A DNA stretch of 60,000 nucleotides from Takakia lepidozioides (Eukaryota > Streptophyta > Takakiopsida > Takakiales > Takakiaceae), in the NCBI GenBank assembly GCA_030704615.1, contig CM060733.1, forward strand, positions 67,024,001-67,084,000, read 5' to 3'. Shown here piece after piece: positions 10,756-22,425 of the stretch. Both the position numbers and the translations under genes were made by a program. Below the pieces are notes generated by a model. The model made no database searches. It was given only the letters and a program-made list of their open reading frames with translations, and was not told the origin of the DNA. Every line of letters begins with the position of its first letter. The first letter of the stretch is position 1.

Positions 10756-13552
10756 TCCTCCAGATGCAGTATTGTCCTCTCCCGCAGTACCACCAACACA
10801 AAGTTTCAGCAGGAACAGACAAGTTTGGGTGTTTCAGAAAATCGAGGACATTTAGAAGTTTGTATCAATGGTGACTTGAAGGAAGGGTGTCTCCCCACAT
10901 GGATGCACCTGAAGGTAAGTCCTGACCTTGCGACATAGTAATGCACCTACCATCTTACAGCTTGTGTAGGCAACTCTGTAATATGGTAATGAAGGGCAAT
11001 CTGTGGAGTGACACTTAATGGTGAGGTGGAATTGCACTTTGGCTGTTCACATTATGGCCGTACAGGGGCCTCTTAGATGAGTCAAGCGTTTGTACTATGG
11101 GAGTATCTCTTACATAGCCATCATCCAATTTTATCCTGGATTATGCAAGAACTCCATCTTTGGGCTTGTCAAAGCAGATCAGCAAATCAGAGCCGGCATT
11201 ACTAGTGGATTGGTTGAGATGCAGCGTTTTTTTTTTTCATTTAAGAACTTGAGCCACGTTGGCTCTTGGCTAGCCTATGAGGAAGATCAATTGACGACTT
11301 TGTGGCATGTGATCTCGAACCGGTGGCTACTGTCAAGAATGTTTGATGAGTTTTATGCGAACTCAACTCATGTAGTGTTCGGTTTATGGGAGCGACAATG
11401 GAGGTAATTTTTTCTAAGTAACAACGACACTGCATCTTGCAAAGCCTAGCACAACTCTGTCACATGGATACAATCCATTGACAAATATGACTAATCTTGT
11501 ACAAGATCAGCAACTCTGCTCAAAGCCTTATGTGACAGTGCAAGAGACGGTGCAAGTCTGCTTAAATGGAGGTGCATGACACGGATACTAGGCGGGTAAG
11601 CGAAACCTAAATGAGAGTTCCCTCCATAGCTTGACCCCTTGGCGAAAGCGGGAAGAGTTTCACCCCAAGGCTTTGCTCCTTGCGCAAGCAGGGTGGTAGG
11701 GTTTCTAGAAATCGATAGGCAAGATCATCTGGATCTAACGAACCAAATGGCATGTGGCTCTTTCCCTGTGTGACGGTTGTACAAGCGACATCCTCATTGC
11801 ATCGACATGATGGCATTAGGGAGGGCAATAATGCAAAACAGTGCCATATTTTAACCCATAACTCCTTTGTAAATTTCGTGAGGCCAATTTCTGGATCGAA
11901 AAGTGGCGAAATTTCGCGCATAAAAAAAATGCTGTTGAGATGTCTCTTGATGTCAAGGCACGGGATGTGCCCAAATGTTAGTCCCCAGAAGATAAGTTCC
12001 TGTCTATTTGGCCACCCCTGGATAGCCCAGCCCCCCTACTTGGGGTACACATGCATGGTTTGTTATTTACAGGTTTGGTGCCATTATTGTTACTATGCTA
12101 GAATGGGCGTACTTATGGGCCCTTGACTAATGTTTGCATACACAGTGGGTGGGGCATTTATGAGCCATGGCCTCTTGAAGCTTGGTTGACTGATGGATAA
12201 ACCTTGCAGAGAGTCTTGTTCTATTGGAACACAGGATAAGTGCTCAAGCTGTCTATTGCCTTTAAGCATTATAAAATGTATTCGTAGACCATTCATGATG
12301 TGGAATTATATCCACATATTATTATTTTTGTTTTTGAGAAAATCCAAAATTTTACTGATAGGAGGGAAAAATTTAAACCCTCGTGATGTCATAAAGCATA
12401 AAACTTCAACTTCGTCAATCACCGCCGGAAGTAGGTGAGGGCGAACCCATCTCCAAAAAAAACACCACCAACGAGCTGGGAAAAGGCTAAGACAGGGGAA
12501 CTATTGGGAATGCAAGAAGTCGTGGCCATAGTTGACTTAGAGACTAACGAGGATAGATTGGTGAGTATCAAAATTGGAATGAATATTTGACTCTCCAAGC
12601 TCTTGAAGGTGTTATGCACATTTTAGTGCAAGTACTAAATTGTAAGAGACCTGAATTGCGGGGTGCAGCAAAGCTTCCACGACATTTAAATTGTCCCATG
12701 TCTTGGTGCTAAAGAATTAAAGATGAGCTAATCCTACTGTATATTACTTTATTGGCAATAATTGTCCAGATGCATTATGACATATGAAGACAATGCATGT
12801 TAGGTCTTAGAGTGAGCAGTTAAACTTCTACCAATAATGTGGTGACATCAGAATTGACATGAGGGGAGCTTGACATTTACTGTTTCTTTATCTTCTTTAT
12901 ATAGTTTGCATGGGTAAAGATCCGCTGACAAAGATTCACCATCATGTTTCCTTGTCTGTTTCTGCTAACAGGTTTGGGCAGCGGAGTCTCTGCTACCTGA
13001 TGTGATATCAAATTGTTCACACCAACTGTTTATATGGCGTTTATCTGCCTTTTTTGAACTAGAATCGCAAGGCATATGCTGTTTCGATCTTCCCCCTCCC
13101 TCCTATACAGATGGCCCTTAACGAAATTGTATTTGCTTTGGCCAATGTGTGGCTTGGGTTGGAGGCTGTGTTTTTGACATGGTGTGGGGACTTGCTGTGG
13201 TCCTAGTTGACTTTACGTATAGGGTAGATTATGCTGTTGAACTGAGGGTTATGCTATCTCAAACAATTTGTTTGGTTCTGCAAAAGATAATGATAAACTG
13301 TGTTTATTTGCTCAAGTAATCTTGATCATGAATGTTGCCTGCCATTTGTGAATATTAAGGTGGTAGCTCTGCACCTGGATATGCCAACATCTACTGATTT
13401 TTAGGTTGAATGTGCACCTTGGATTATTGTAAATACTAAACATTGAGTTTAATATTTTGAAAGAGGAGGTTCATTGTATGGAATCCAAGGGCTTGGTTCC
13501 GGTTTTCAATGCTTGCTAGATTATGAGGTTGGTTGGTTCTGAGACATTGCAG
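10756..13552. other. no recognised gene
   Basis: Open frames such as 11,090-11,407 (+) and 11,752-12,126 (+) lack motifs I know. The stretch 12,640-13,550 is AT-rich and intron- or intergenic-like. The right end may be the intron before the HSP90 exon at 13,553. I did not find the upstream HSP90 exons here. Confidence 0.5.
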
Positions 13553-14800
13553 CAATGCGAGTGATACGCTGGATAAACTGTACTTTCTAAGTGTTATGGA
13601 CCCCGACTTGATGGCAGCTAATCCCAATTTGGAGATTCGCATTCAGCCTAACTCTGGCATCATCACAATATCGTGAGCTCTTAGTTTCCTTTGTTGGTGG
13701 CCCTCTAGTGTTGTAGATGCTTTTGGATGCAGATACATGCTGAGATGATATATTTGGATTATCATGTAGTGGAGGGTAGTGCATGTCGGCAACATGCTTA
13801 TTATCGCTCATTCTAGTTTCAAAACCTTGGTTTCACTCCCTGTACTGCCGGTTATCTGAGCTGTGACTGACTTTTTGTGTTTAAGCCTAGAGTATTTTTT
13901 CCACTTCAAAGCCTATTGCAGTTGTTTTGGTACATATAAGCTTGAGCGTCTTGGAATCTTCCATATTAGGTGCTGAAATGCCTAGTGTGAATTCCAGGGA
14001 TACGGGCATTGGGATGACACAAGAAGAGCTGGTGGACAGCTTGGGTACCATTGCCCAGAGTTGGATAGCCAAATTCCTGCTGGCCTTGAAGGTGGATGTC
14101 CTCATACCGTCTTTGCTGCTATTTAGATTCTAAAAGTACATAGTTGAGATGGCACCTGTCATTTCAAAATTATTGATAGAGTTCAATGTTTTGAATATCT
14201 TCAAAGACATTTGGGATTCTCTGTTTAATGATAATTGTTGTCTGATGTATGTTGCGGGGTGAATGCAGGAAAGTAAGGAGGGGGGTGCCAGCGGTGATAG
14301 TAACTTGATTGGAAAATTTGGTGTGGGTCTCTACTCGGCATTTCTGGTGGCTGACAAGGTGATTTGGAGCATTTTTGTCTTGCTTTTCCTTCTGAATGTA
14401 TTTCTGACAATTTTTTTTTCCTATGAAGACTGATGTTACCATGGAACTATTTTGTTCATATCTGTTGAACAGTTGCATTTTAGGTTGGTTTGGGTTTTCC
14501 TTTTTTGTGTTGGTGCTGTAGCTTTGAAAATTGATTTCACATGTGATTGCACTCTCAGACCCGGGACATTTCTGGAGAATTTGCTAAAATACTTTAGTGC
14601 CCCTGTCTATGTAAGACAAGTCCATTCTTACGAAGTGGGTATCAATCCCTCTTCCCGTAAGTTTGTTTACCAAATGGTTGGATGATGGACTTGCTTTGTC
14701 TGTTGTGCATCTTTTGGGGATCTGGGCAGGTGACTATAGCTACTCAGAGTGCCAAGTCAAACAAGCAGTTTGTGTGGGAAAGGGCAGCCAGACGATATGC
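13553..14800 (+). pseudogene. organellar-type HSP90, N-terminal ATPase exons only (truncated gene)
   Basis: Four exons with consistent splice phases cover part of the HSP90 ATP-binding domain: 13,553-13,672 (NASDTLDKLYFLSV), 13,998-14,091 (DTGIGMTQEELVDSLG), 14,269-14,358 (IGKFGVGLYSAFLVADK) and from 14,730 (VTIATQSAKSNKQFVWE). The conserved DTGIGMT nucleotide-binding motif and the glycine-rich FGVG lid region are present. TQEELVDSLGTIAQS and the SNLIGKFG spacing resemble chloroplast or mitochondrial HSP90 more than cytosolic forms. One substitution is odd: QSWIAKF where QSGTAKF is usual. Introns are kept, so this is not a retrocopy. The exons before SNASD and all of the middle and C-terminal domains are missing, so no working chaperone can be made from this window. 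Confidence 0.75.
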
Positions 14801-15658
14801 TTATTTCTCCAAAAGTGTTGCATAGATGCATGTATGCACTACATTAAACCAATCAAAGTGGTTGTGAACGTGTTCTTGCATTTGGTACGCGTAATGATGT
14901 GGATAGTTGGTTGCAGGTGCCTTGCACTTTCAGGAGAGGGGGGGTCCAGACTAACTCAACCTCAAAGTTTGATCATGGAAGATATCAAAACCCCAATTTT
15001 GCATATCAAATACCCTTACAGGCAGTTGCAGAGCGAGAGATTGCATGTGTTATCTTGGGAGGTATCTTCAGAGTCAAATTTGCTCTTGCTTGTGTTCAGG
15101 TGCTGGTATTGTGATTGTTTGGCTTCTCCCATGAAGTGGCATGGTTTATCTCAGTCAAATGCACGTCTACTATAGGTGCCAAAGCAGCTTTGTTGTGTGG
15201 GGTTTGACATGATGTTCCCACCCTCTGGTTGGAACGGTAGTGTGAGTTTCATCTTACTTTGCTCCTCTCTTAAAAGTAAGAAAGGTGCTCAGGGGACAAG
15301 ATGTTGCAGAGGAACAAAGTTGGGCATGAGTTTTTTCAACGAACATGAAGATTGCAAGCCATATGTTTTGATTTAGTCGTTTAGTTTTTTGTGGTGCAAA
15401 TCCAAGCCTGGAATGGGATGTTGCTTTTACTGAGTTTTAGGTGTGATATCCAAGGGAGACAAAATAATTTGAAGTGCATCGTTCATTGCTCGCACTATTC
15501 TGGTGTGGTATCTATGGTGTTTCTCAGTCTGCGTGCCTAATCCTTCTTCCTCATCTTTGTTCAGCTTGCGGTTCGTTCATACTAGGCATTTTCTGCTATG
15601 AGCTTTTGAGAAATCAAGTGAATGGTATGCAAGATTCCCTGATAATCATTTCCTAACC
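14801..15658. other. HSP90 3' flank, no recognised exon
   Basis: I searched for HSP90 middle-domain motifs and saw none. Open frames at 14,663-15,175 and 15,176-15,376 show no recognisable domain. Confidence 0.4.
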
Positions 15659-15926
15659 TGGAATGGCCTTAGTACAACGTTCCAAAATAGGTTCAGGACA
15701 AGCAAAATTGAGGATGAAGTGTATGGGAGTTTACAACAGTTAAAGCAAAAGAAGCATGAAACTGTTGAAGAGTACATGGAAAAGATGGAGTTGATGATGA
15801 AAAAGTTGGCTGCTGTGCCAGCACCAGGGTTACAAAAGACCTGGTTTGTGAGTGGGTTAAGACCGGAATTACAAAAGAAAGTGGATATGCTACCCCATAA
15901 TACGGTGGAGGAGGCATTCGCAGGAC
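15659..15926 (+). pseudogene. Ty3-type retrotransposon gag fragment
   Basis: About 89 codons without a stop read as the helical core of a plant LTR-retrotransposon gag (Retrotrans_gag type): LSTTFQNRFRTSK, LQQLKQKKHETVEEYMEKME, and PGLQKTWFVSGLRPELQKKV. This helix-then-'F..GLRPELQ' pattern is typical. No protease, RT or LTR is attached. It lies between the truncated HSP90 and the truncated E2F. Confidence 0.75.
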
Positions 15927-16093
15927 AACCCCCGAACCTACCTCAGCATCCGAACCTACCTCCAATATCCTCTGATCCGGGGACATCGATCTGGGCTTTC
16001 TGCATTCATCTCTAGTGGTGGCATTGTAGAACTCTCATTTTTTCTGGAGCAAGACTGCATTCACTAACCATTTTATTCTGCCCTCCTCTCCAG

Positions 16094-17900
16094 AGGTTTT
16101 ATGTTACTGAGGATGACATCAAGAGCTTGCCATGCTGTCAGGTCAGTGAAATTTCTCCGCAGTTGCTTTTCTGAACCTGTGTGCCTGAACTGAGCTTCTG
16201 AAACACTCATTAGAATATTTTGCAAGGCAGTGAACACTTTTGTGCCCTTTCTTGTGAGTCATGTATCTCACAACACAATATCAGGTATTATGTTTCAAAC
16301 AGAATGAGACGCTTATTGCTATCAAAGCTCCACATGGCACCACTCTTGAGGTCCCTGACCCTGATGTGGTAAAACCTTAGTCACATCCTTCTGATAGATA
16401 ATCTGAATGCCAATCACACATAATGTTCAGGGGCAAAGTCCGTTTGTCTGTAATCTACTAGTCTGTTTCTTCCTTTCTGTGTTCAAGGCATGTAAGTGGC
16501 AGACTCAGTAGTTTTGCAGAGTACGAAAGATTGATAGGGTCTGGAAAGGTTGTTGCTTACTGACATGGTGAAATATCGATGCTTCAGGCGGAGTACCCAC
16601 AATGACGCTTCCAGATTTTGCTCTACAGTACCATGGGCCCCATCGATGTTTACCTGGTCAGGTGTGTTTATGTCTGTTAGATGCAAAAGTATGCAACACT
16701 TTTGCTCTTTGAGGCCACTTTGGAGGGCAATAAGAGTCATTCTGTGCATGAGGATACTGTCTTCGGCAGATTACCATCCTGAAGAAGTGTGAGAGGATGT
16801 AACTTGTGTGCCTTGGATCTCTGGGCATGTGTATAGTGGTTGTGGTTCTTGCAGCTACTGCTGGGTGTGAATTATGAACTCTCATTAGCATTAATCAGAT
16901 GATTAGTACAATTCATTTCTTAAACCATCAGTTGTCCTTGCAGATTGAGCACTGTTGAAGTTATCACAACACCATTGCATAATTTTCATTTTCAATTGCC
17001 ACATATACATGATAAAGGATAGACTGCTTATTACTTTGGGATGCTTGTGGCAGTCGGTTTGAAGGGAAGTTTGAAGAGATGAATGCAACTGAGATGCCAG
17101 TAGAGCTTCATCCTATGCCTCTGATGACAACACTGTCTCCATCTGCCATGGCAATGGGTCATCATGACGGTGGCATGCCCATTGGACCAGAGGTGGGGCA
17201 TCCCATGTCAGATTTGGGGCATCCTGGCAGTCATGACACAGCTTCTCCAAGCTCTGAACCCACCAGCCCACAACATGATTTTGTGGGTGGAATTATGAGA
17301 ATTACACCTGCCGAAGTGAATGTGAGTGGATCCTACTTCTGTGTAAGGAATGTTGTTCACACTATCATGTGGCTAGATGGTTGTGGGGGATTTTCAGGTC
17401 CAGCTGTTGTAATGATAGTGTAGCAACTCGTCAATGTTGTGATTATAGTATGTTCTGCCTTGTGCTTTCAGATACATCCATATCAGGTGCTTGAATGAAA
17501 GCCTCTTTCATGATTGTGCTCATTAGTATAAATGCTTGGGATGGTGCTAAGCAGAGCACATTCACTGGCTTATGCCTGTGAGCATTTCTGTAGTGACACC
17601 TCAAAGGATTGTGCAATAGCAAGCTCTCATCTTTGCAGCTGTGGTGCATTCACTATTGAAGTTCCTCTATTGCAGCTAAAGAACGTGCATTTGGTCTTCG
17701 CAGTTGGCCTCGACTGTCATAGGCTTGAATGTTTGATTTCATATTGTAGCAACATTTACTTACAGATCTCAGTGGGGTATCACTGCAGACAGATACAGAC
17801 TATTGGTTGCTGTCCGATGCAGGCGTTGGCATCACCAATATGTGGAGATCGTATCATTCTTATTCCATCCCACATGGATTGACGTCTTGTTTACTCCTGT
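16094..17900 (+). pseudogene. E2F transcription factor, dimerisation and C-terminal exons (5' part missing)
   Basis: Exons with matching phases: 16,094-16,141 (FYVTEDDIKSLPCCQ), 16,303-16,368 (NETLIAIKAPHGTTLEVPD), 16,588-16,661 (STMGPIDVYLV), 17,054-17,321 (FEGKFEEMN..FVGGIMRITPAEVN) and from 17,789 (TDTDYWLLSDAGVGITNMW). These are the E2F marked-box region and the conserved C-terminal part that precedes the retinoblastoma-binding region. The third exon has a TGA right after AEYPQ, where related proteins have Arg, so CGA to TGA is likely. Winged-helix DNA-binding and leucine-zipper exons were not found upstream. The last exon stays open to about 18,088 but diverges after NMW. Most likely a pseudogene, since the DNA-binding half is absent and one exon is nonsense. 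Confidence 0.8.
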
Positions 17901-17984
17901 CCTCCAGTGAAAATGTATGTTTACAATGTGTATGCAGCTTGTATCAGTCGATATCTTACTGTCTGTTTCCTTTGGATCTATCCA

Positions 17985-18120
17985 TCACGGATATTCTAGG
18001 GGAGGAGCTAGAATCTGCCAATATTTTGCAAACAGTGGCCTCAGGTTCCATCATGGATATCTGGGGGAGAAGGAAGTTATGGAGCTAGAATCTGCCAATA
18101 TTTTGCAAATAATGACCTTA
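17985..18120 (+). repeat. about 75-bp tandem duplication at the end of the E2F relic
   Basis: 'ggagctagaatctgccaata' with ttttgcaaa following occurs twice (about 18,003 and 18,076). The preceding text (tccatca.ggatat) is also partly repeated. Confidence 0.6.
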
Positions 18121-18339
18121 GGTGGCATCGCATGAGCTACATCAAGTTGTGTGCCAAGCCTCAACTTTCAAGTGTAGTTGGCCGTCTTTATCATTGGCTT
18201 CCTCACACAGGTCTGTTGGACAAGGGACAGAGTCATCTGAAGGTATACTTCTCTTGTATGTGGCTTTTTGTACTCAAATATTTGCAGTGATTTCAAAACA
18301 GCCCAGAATTGAGTGGATTCTAAGAGGAAACATTTTCCA

Positions 18340-18560
18340 TTCATCACTCTGAAATTTGCTTGGCACGCTTCACGGGGACATTCGTACAGCTGCACAGGCT
18401 CGTGTTCCCCGCTTCCAGTTAGGGAAGATGCTGATGATCTAGATGTGGCTGTTGAAGTTGAGTTATTCATCACTCTGAAATTTCATGGCATGCTTCAGGG
18501 GGCGGTTTTTGCAGTTGCATAGGTTCCTTGCCACCGCTTCCAATGAGGCTCGTCTCAGTG
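18340..18560 (+). repeat. about 125-bp imperfect direct duplication
   Basis: 'cattcatcactctgaaattt' then 'gcatgcttca/gcacgcttca' occurs at about 18,338 and 18,464, each followed by a 'ccgcttccaatgagg / ccgcttccagttagg' type sequence. No gene is recognised. Confidence 0.6.
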
Positions 18561-19029
18561 GTGGGCCCTGGGGTAGCCGACTGTCTCAAGGACAACAATG
18601 CACCCGTATGGCTGCTGAGCGATGTGCACTCCACCTCTTCCAACTCCCTCGGGGTACATATTGGATATTCACATTGGATATTCAATTGTGGAATGTGTCG
18701 GCTTTAAAACAGAGAATTAGCTTTTAGCACACCTGGCCTTAGTTGAAGTACACACCTAGCCGCATTGACCCCATAGCAAGATGTTCAAAGATTTTTAGCC
18801 CATTAGGGTTTCATTAACGTCAGTTTCAGGAAAACAATTTCTGAAGTACATACATGTAGGGTTCAAAGGGTGTGTACTTGGTCTTCATGGCCGATAAACG
18901 TTGTATTGCAAGTTTTAAATTGAGTAAACTTGTGACCAACTCTATCAAGCCTACTGCCACCATGGTGAAGGTTTGCTGTAGGACTTCATTGACATTTCAA
19001 CTGTTTTAATACTAAATGAACATTAGGGT
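18561..19029. other. no recognised gene
   Basis: AT-rich intergenic-looking sequence. Nothing is supported. Confidence 0.4.
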
Positions 19030-19434
19030 GAAAAAAGTCTTGACATGACCAAAGCATTATTTATGTCATAAAGAGGATGACACAAATTTCACACGACTTC
19101 GTTTGGAGCGGTTATGTGATGTGAGGAGTGTCAAAATGATGTCCATGTGATGTGCACTAATATGATATGTAGTTTGTCATTTATTCGTGTAGATTTAGTT
19201 ACAAATTCCACATGACAAATTGCATTCAACCTTCGTACAAGTATCGTACGAGGCCAATGTACACGGATTTCGCACGTTACCGACGTTGAAATCGGAAACA
19301 GCACACTCGTGTATTAAGCACACGGAAATAAGGTTTGTCAATAAGTTGCGAAATCCGTGCGATTAAGGTACGAACCCTTGAAAATCCGGATTTTGCACAG
19401 CAAAGATAAAAAATCCGTGGCTCGGGATCTTTGA
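19030..19434 (+). mobile_element. unidentified element end rich in CCGTGCG/CACGGAT motifs
   Basis: This region repeats 'cacggatttcgcac', 'atccgtgcgat' and similar motifs. It ends with 'aaaatccgtggctcgggatc' then tttgagat, directly against the dispersed repeat array. The same terminal 28 bp (one difference) closes a similar motif-rich region at 50,180-50,610, which also abuts a copy of that array. The shared sharp right end suggests the terminus of one mobile family. The left end was not found. Confidence 0.5.
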
Positions 19435-19436
19435 GA

Positions 19437-20350
19437 TGCAGACCCTGCAATTCGGGAGATCTCCATGTCATTGTTCCAACAAAGCCCACTTAGCTATTTT
19501 GCAATCTCCCTTGTCGAGGCTTCATATATTGATATATTCACTTTGCTATTTTTCGCGAATTTCCAGCGACCAAAAGTACTTGAAATTCCAAATCTCCCAC
19601 ATGAAGGGCGAATTTCCAGCGACCCAAAGCACTTGAAATTCCACATCTCCCACACCGTGGGTCCAAAAATTATGAGACCAAACCGGTGCATCCCTCCTCA
19701 TCGAGGGCTTTCCAACGGCACCAAGCACCAGGGCTGGGGCCCCGCGGTTTGGGAGATCTCAACGACGCTACAAAACAAAACAAAACAAAATAAACGTCTC
19801 GATTCATATATTGACTAGGGTAGCCTATGCCGTTGGCCCAAGTGTCCAGTGTCATCTAAGTCCAAGTGCAATCCCATATGTATGCAGAGACCTTCCGTTT
19901 GGGAGATCTAGGCCTAGGGTAGCCTGTGCCATTGGCCCATGTGTGAAGAATTGAAAACTAAGCCCAAGTGCAATCTAAATGTACCAAAGTGCTTCTCTCA
20001 TTTAGAGGCCCAAGTGCGACCTCCAGTGTCCAATATCATCTAAGTCCAAGTGCAATCCCCTATGCATCCAGAGATCCTACAGTTTTGGAGATCTCCACGT
20101 CGTTGTTCCAACAAAGCCAACTTTGCTATTTTTGCAATCTCCCTTGTCGAGGCTTTATATATCGATATATCCACTTTGCTATTTTTCGCGAATTTCTAGC
20201 AACCAAAAGTACTTGAAATTCCAAATCTCCCACATGAAGGGCCAATCATCGCTTTAGGAAAGCCCACTTTGCTATTTTTCAAAGTACTTGAAATTCCATA
20301 TCTCCCACACCGTAGGTCCAAAAATCATGAGACCAAGCCGGTGCACCCCT
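19437..20350 (+). repeat. dispersed array, left block (units R1 and R2)
   Basis: R1 (about 360 bp) runs from 'gggagatctccatgtcattg' through 'aagcccacttagctattttt', 'aatttccagcgacc' and 'ctcccacaccgtgggtcc' to 'caacgacgctacaaaacaaa'. R2 (about 250 bp) runs from 'gggtagcctatgccgttggc' through 'catctaagtccaagtgcaat' to the next R1. Here R1 spans 19,437-19,800, R2 19,810-20,075 and a second R1 20,080-20,350, where it breaks off. Open frames in both strands are by-products of the repeat. Confidence 0.8.
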
Positions 20351-20934
20351 CCTCATCCAGGAATGCTATTCCGTGAGCCTAGATGTGTGAGATTGAGAGC
20401 TGCGAGCTTGTATTCGTGAGCATAGGCTCACGAATGGGAAAACCCCATATTCCCGCGGATTACATATTGAATACCGGAAGACCTATGACCGTGTAGCCTT
20501 ACGACGAAAGAACCCCATATTCCCGCGGATGTTTTTAAAGTGATATAAGATGTCTAACTACAACTATGCACCTTGAGATGATTGCAGACAATTTTGTTGC
20601 TCAATGGAGGAGGCCATGACCCATCTCAGTGAAATGAGTTGGAACATTCTTCATGCGATAGGGGCCCAGCATGCGAGATGGAAACGATACTGTCCCGAAA
20701 GGATGTTCTGCTGACTTAACACCAGCAGGTGGTTGAGACAAAATGGTCATCTGTCCTGAAGCCTGAGTAGAACTATCAGGTGCTGCTACTGAAGGTTGTG
20801 GAACATACGCATAGGGTTTAGGATTAACATGTTAAAGAAAACTGGGGTTTGACCATTTAATGTATGCATAGGCGCATACAGTTCGAAATGACTTCAACTA
20901 AGGTATGCGCAGGCACATATAGTTTTAGGGAAGC

Positions 20935-21245
20935 TCTAGTCTCAGACATCAATGTGTTCATTTCGGGTATAAGTAGGCGCATACAAGTTTTCATGGCAAA
21001 ATGAATATCAGACAACAGTGTCATCAGTGTGTTCATTTCCGGTATAAGCAAACGCATACAGGTTTTCAGGACAACATGAATCTCAAACAACAGTGCCCTT
21101 AGTGTGCTCAATTTGGGTATAAGTAGGCGCATACATGTATTCATGGCGAAATGAAACTCAGACAACAGTGCCCTTAGTATATTCATTTTGGGTATAAGCA
21201 AACGCATACAAGTTTCTATGGCGACATGTATCTCAGACAATAGTG
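20935..21245 (-). repeat. 72-bp minisatellite, about four units
   Basis: The unit includes 'gtataagyaggcgcatacar' and 'ttcatggcaaaatgaat.tcagacaacagtg'. Because the period is a multiple of three, the minus strand keeps a frame reading repeated TCMRLLIPEMNTL. Units differ by several substitutions. It is followed by a long poly-T run, which gives the Lys run at the N-terminus of that frame. Confidence 0.75.
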
Positions 21246-21485
21246 TTTTTTTTTTTTTTTTTTTTTTCCCCTTCAAAACAGGGGACAGTGGCCCTCATAT
21301 TTCGTATGCGCCGGCAGATACCCGTTTTCTTAAATAAAATAAAAATCCTATAATTTCTTTTCGGCCAAATCTGAAATAATTGTTTTTCATAAACAATGAG
21401 TGAATGACATAATAAGAAAAATAGTATTTATTTTGGAATAATATATATTGATGTCAATTTTGAATCTGAATATATATATAGTCAT

Positions 21486-21501
21486 ATATTGATAATTTTT
21501 A

Positions 21502-21534
<33 letters not shown>
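21486..21534. repeat. (AT)n microsatellite
   Basis: A nearly pure alternating AT tract inside a very AT-rich region (21,330-21,700). Confidence 0.85.
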
Positions 21535-22091
21535 GACGCCTCCCGAAGGAAGCCACATATTGGTATATATATTTCTACCTTCATATCAGTTTAAGTATCC
21601 TAGATAAATTTTTATTGAAATGAGATAAAATGACATATTAAAATAAAATAAAATAAATATTTAGTCTTTCTGGTCCACTGTCTGATCCTACAAAATATGG
21701 GTATGAGTTTCTATTCGGATTTTAATCATCAAAGTCAGAATGATGATATGGGATGTGTAAGAAATAAATAGATTCTTCTGATATTTGATTCATTGTTTTT
21801 TATGACCAATTTGTTGTCTTTAGTGTCAACCAAATGCATTCATTGATCTCAATGTGTTCCATTTGTACATCTAATCCAATCTTTTGGTATAGTTTGAAAT
21901 ACATTTTTTGTCATTGTTGAATTGTCATTTTTTGGCTTCCTCGGATATAAGGTCGCTATACAGTAATCCGCGGAAATACGTCCCATTTCTTAATGTTTTG
22001 ACTTCCCATCCATGCTCATAATCATATATAATTTATATCATGGGCTCACGATTTCCAGCGCACCGCTCACCGCTCTATGCTCACCACTCAT

Positions 22092-22425
22092 TCAGCTGTC
22101 CACACAAACACTACATCCTTCATCCTTCTTCAAAAGCTTGCTCAATGGTGCCGCCATCTGTGCATACCGTCGGACAAACCTTCTATAATAGCTAGTTTGT
22201 CCAAGGAATCTCCTTAGACTTTTAACATTTCCTGGTGGTGGTGAGGCTTTAATGGCCTCTGTCTTTCTGGGATCCACAAGCAGTCCCCTCTTACACACAA
22301 TGTGTCCCAAGCGTACCCCTAAGTTCACACAGAAAGTACACTTCTTTGGATTCAGACCCAGACCTCTCATCCTGCATTTGGCCAAACATAATTCCAACTT
22401 ATGCAAGTGCTCATCCTTCATATAT
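22092..22425 (-). pseudogene. Ty3-type reverse transcriptase C-terminal fragment
   Basis: One open frame reads the end of the RT domain and its link to RNase H: LGLNPKKCTFCVNLGVRLGH, IVCKRGLLVDPRKTEAI, NVKSLRRFLGQTSYYRRFV and MAAPLSKLLKKDEG. These are the standard 'KC.F....V.FLGH.V...G' and 'FLG...YYRRF' motifs of Ty3-type pol. The catalytic YxDD is upstream and absent. The frame runs on into array sequence past 22,425, so its first codons are not element-derived. Confidence 0.85.

Larger units (their letters stand above)
20351..22085. mobile_element. insertion in the array, AT-rich, unknown class
   Basis: The array stops at 'cccctcctcatc' and resumes near 22,418. The insert starts with 'gtgagcctag/gtgagcataggctcacg' motifs and has two copies of 'ccccatattcccgcggat' (about 20,443 and 20,506). 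It contains a 72-bp minisatellite and AT runs, and near 21,968 has an inverted 'atccgcggaaata'. The right part holds 'gggctcacg' and 'gctcaccgctc' motifs (22,040-22,080). Ends are GGCTCA/TGAGCC-like but no clean terminal repeat or target duplication was resolved. No ORF is recognised. Confidence 0.4.

Noticed and set aside
20857-21276. 139-residue repeat protein as a real gene
   Set aside because: It is generated by a 72-bp minisatellite and a poly-T run. I retained only the note about its frame.
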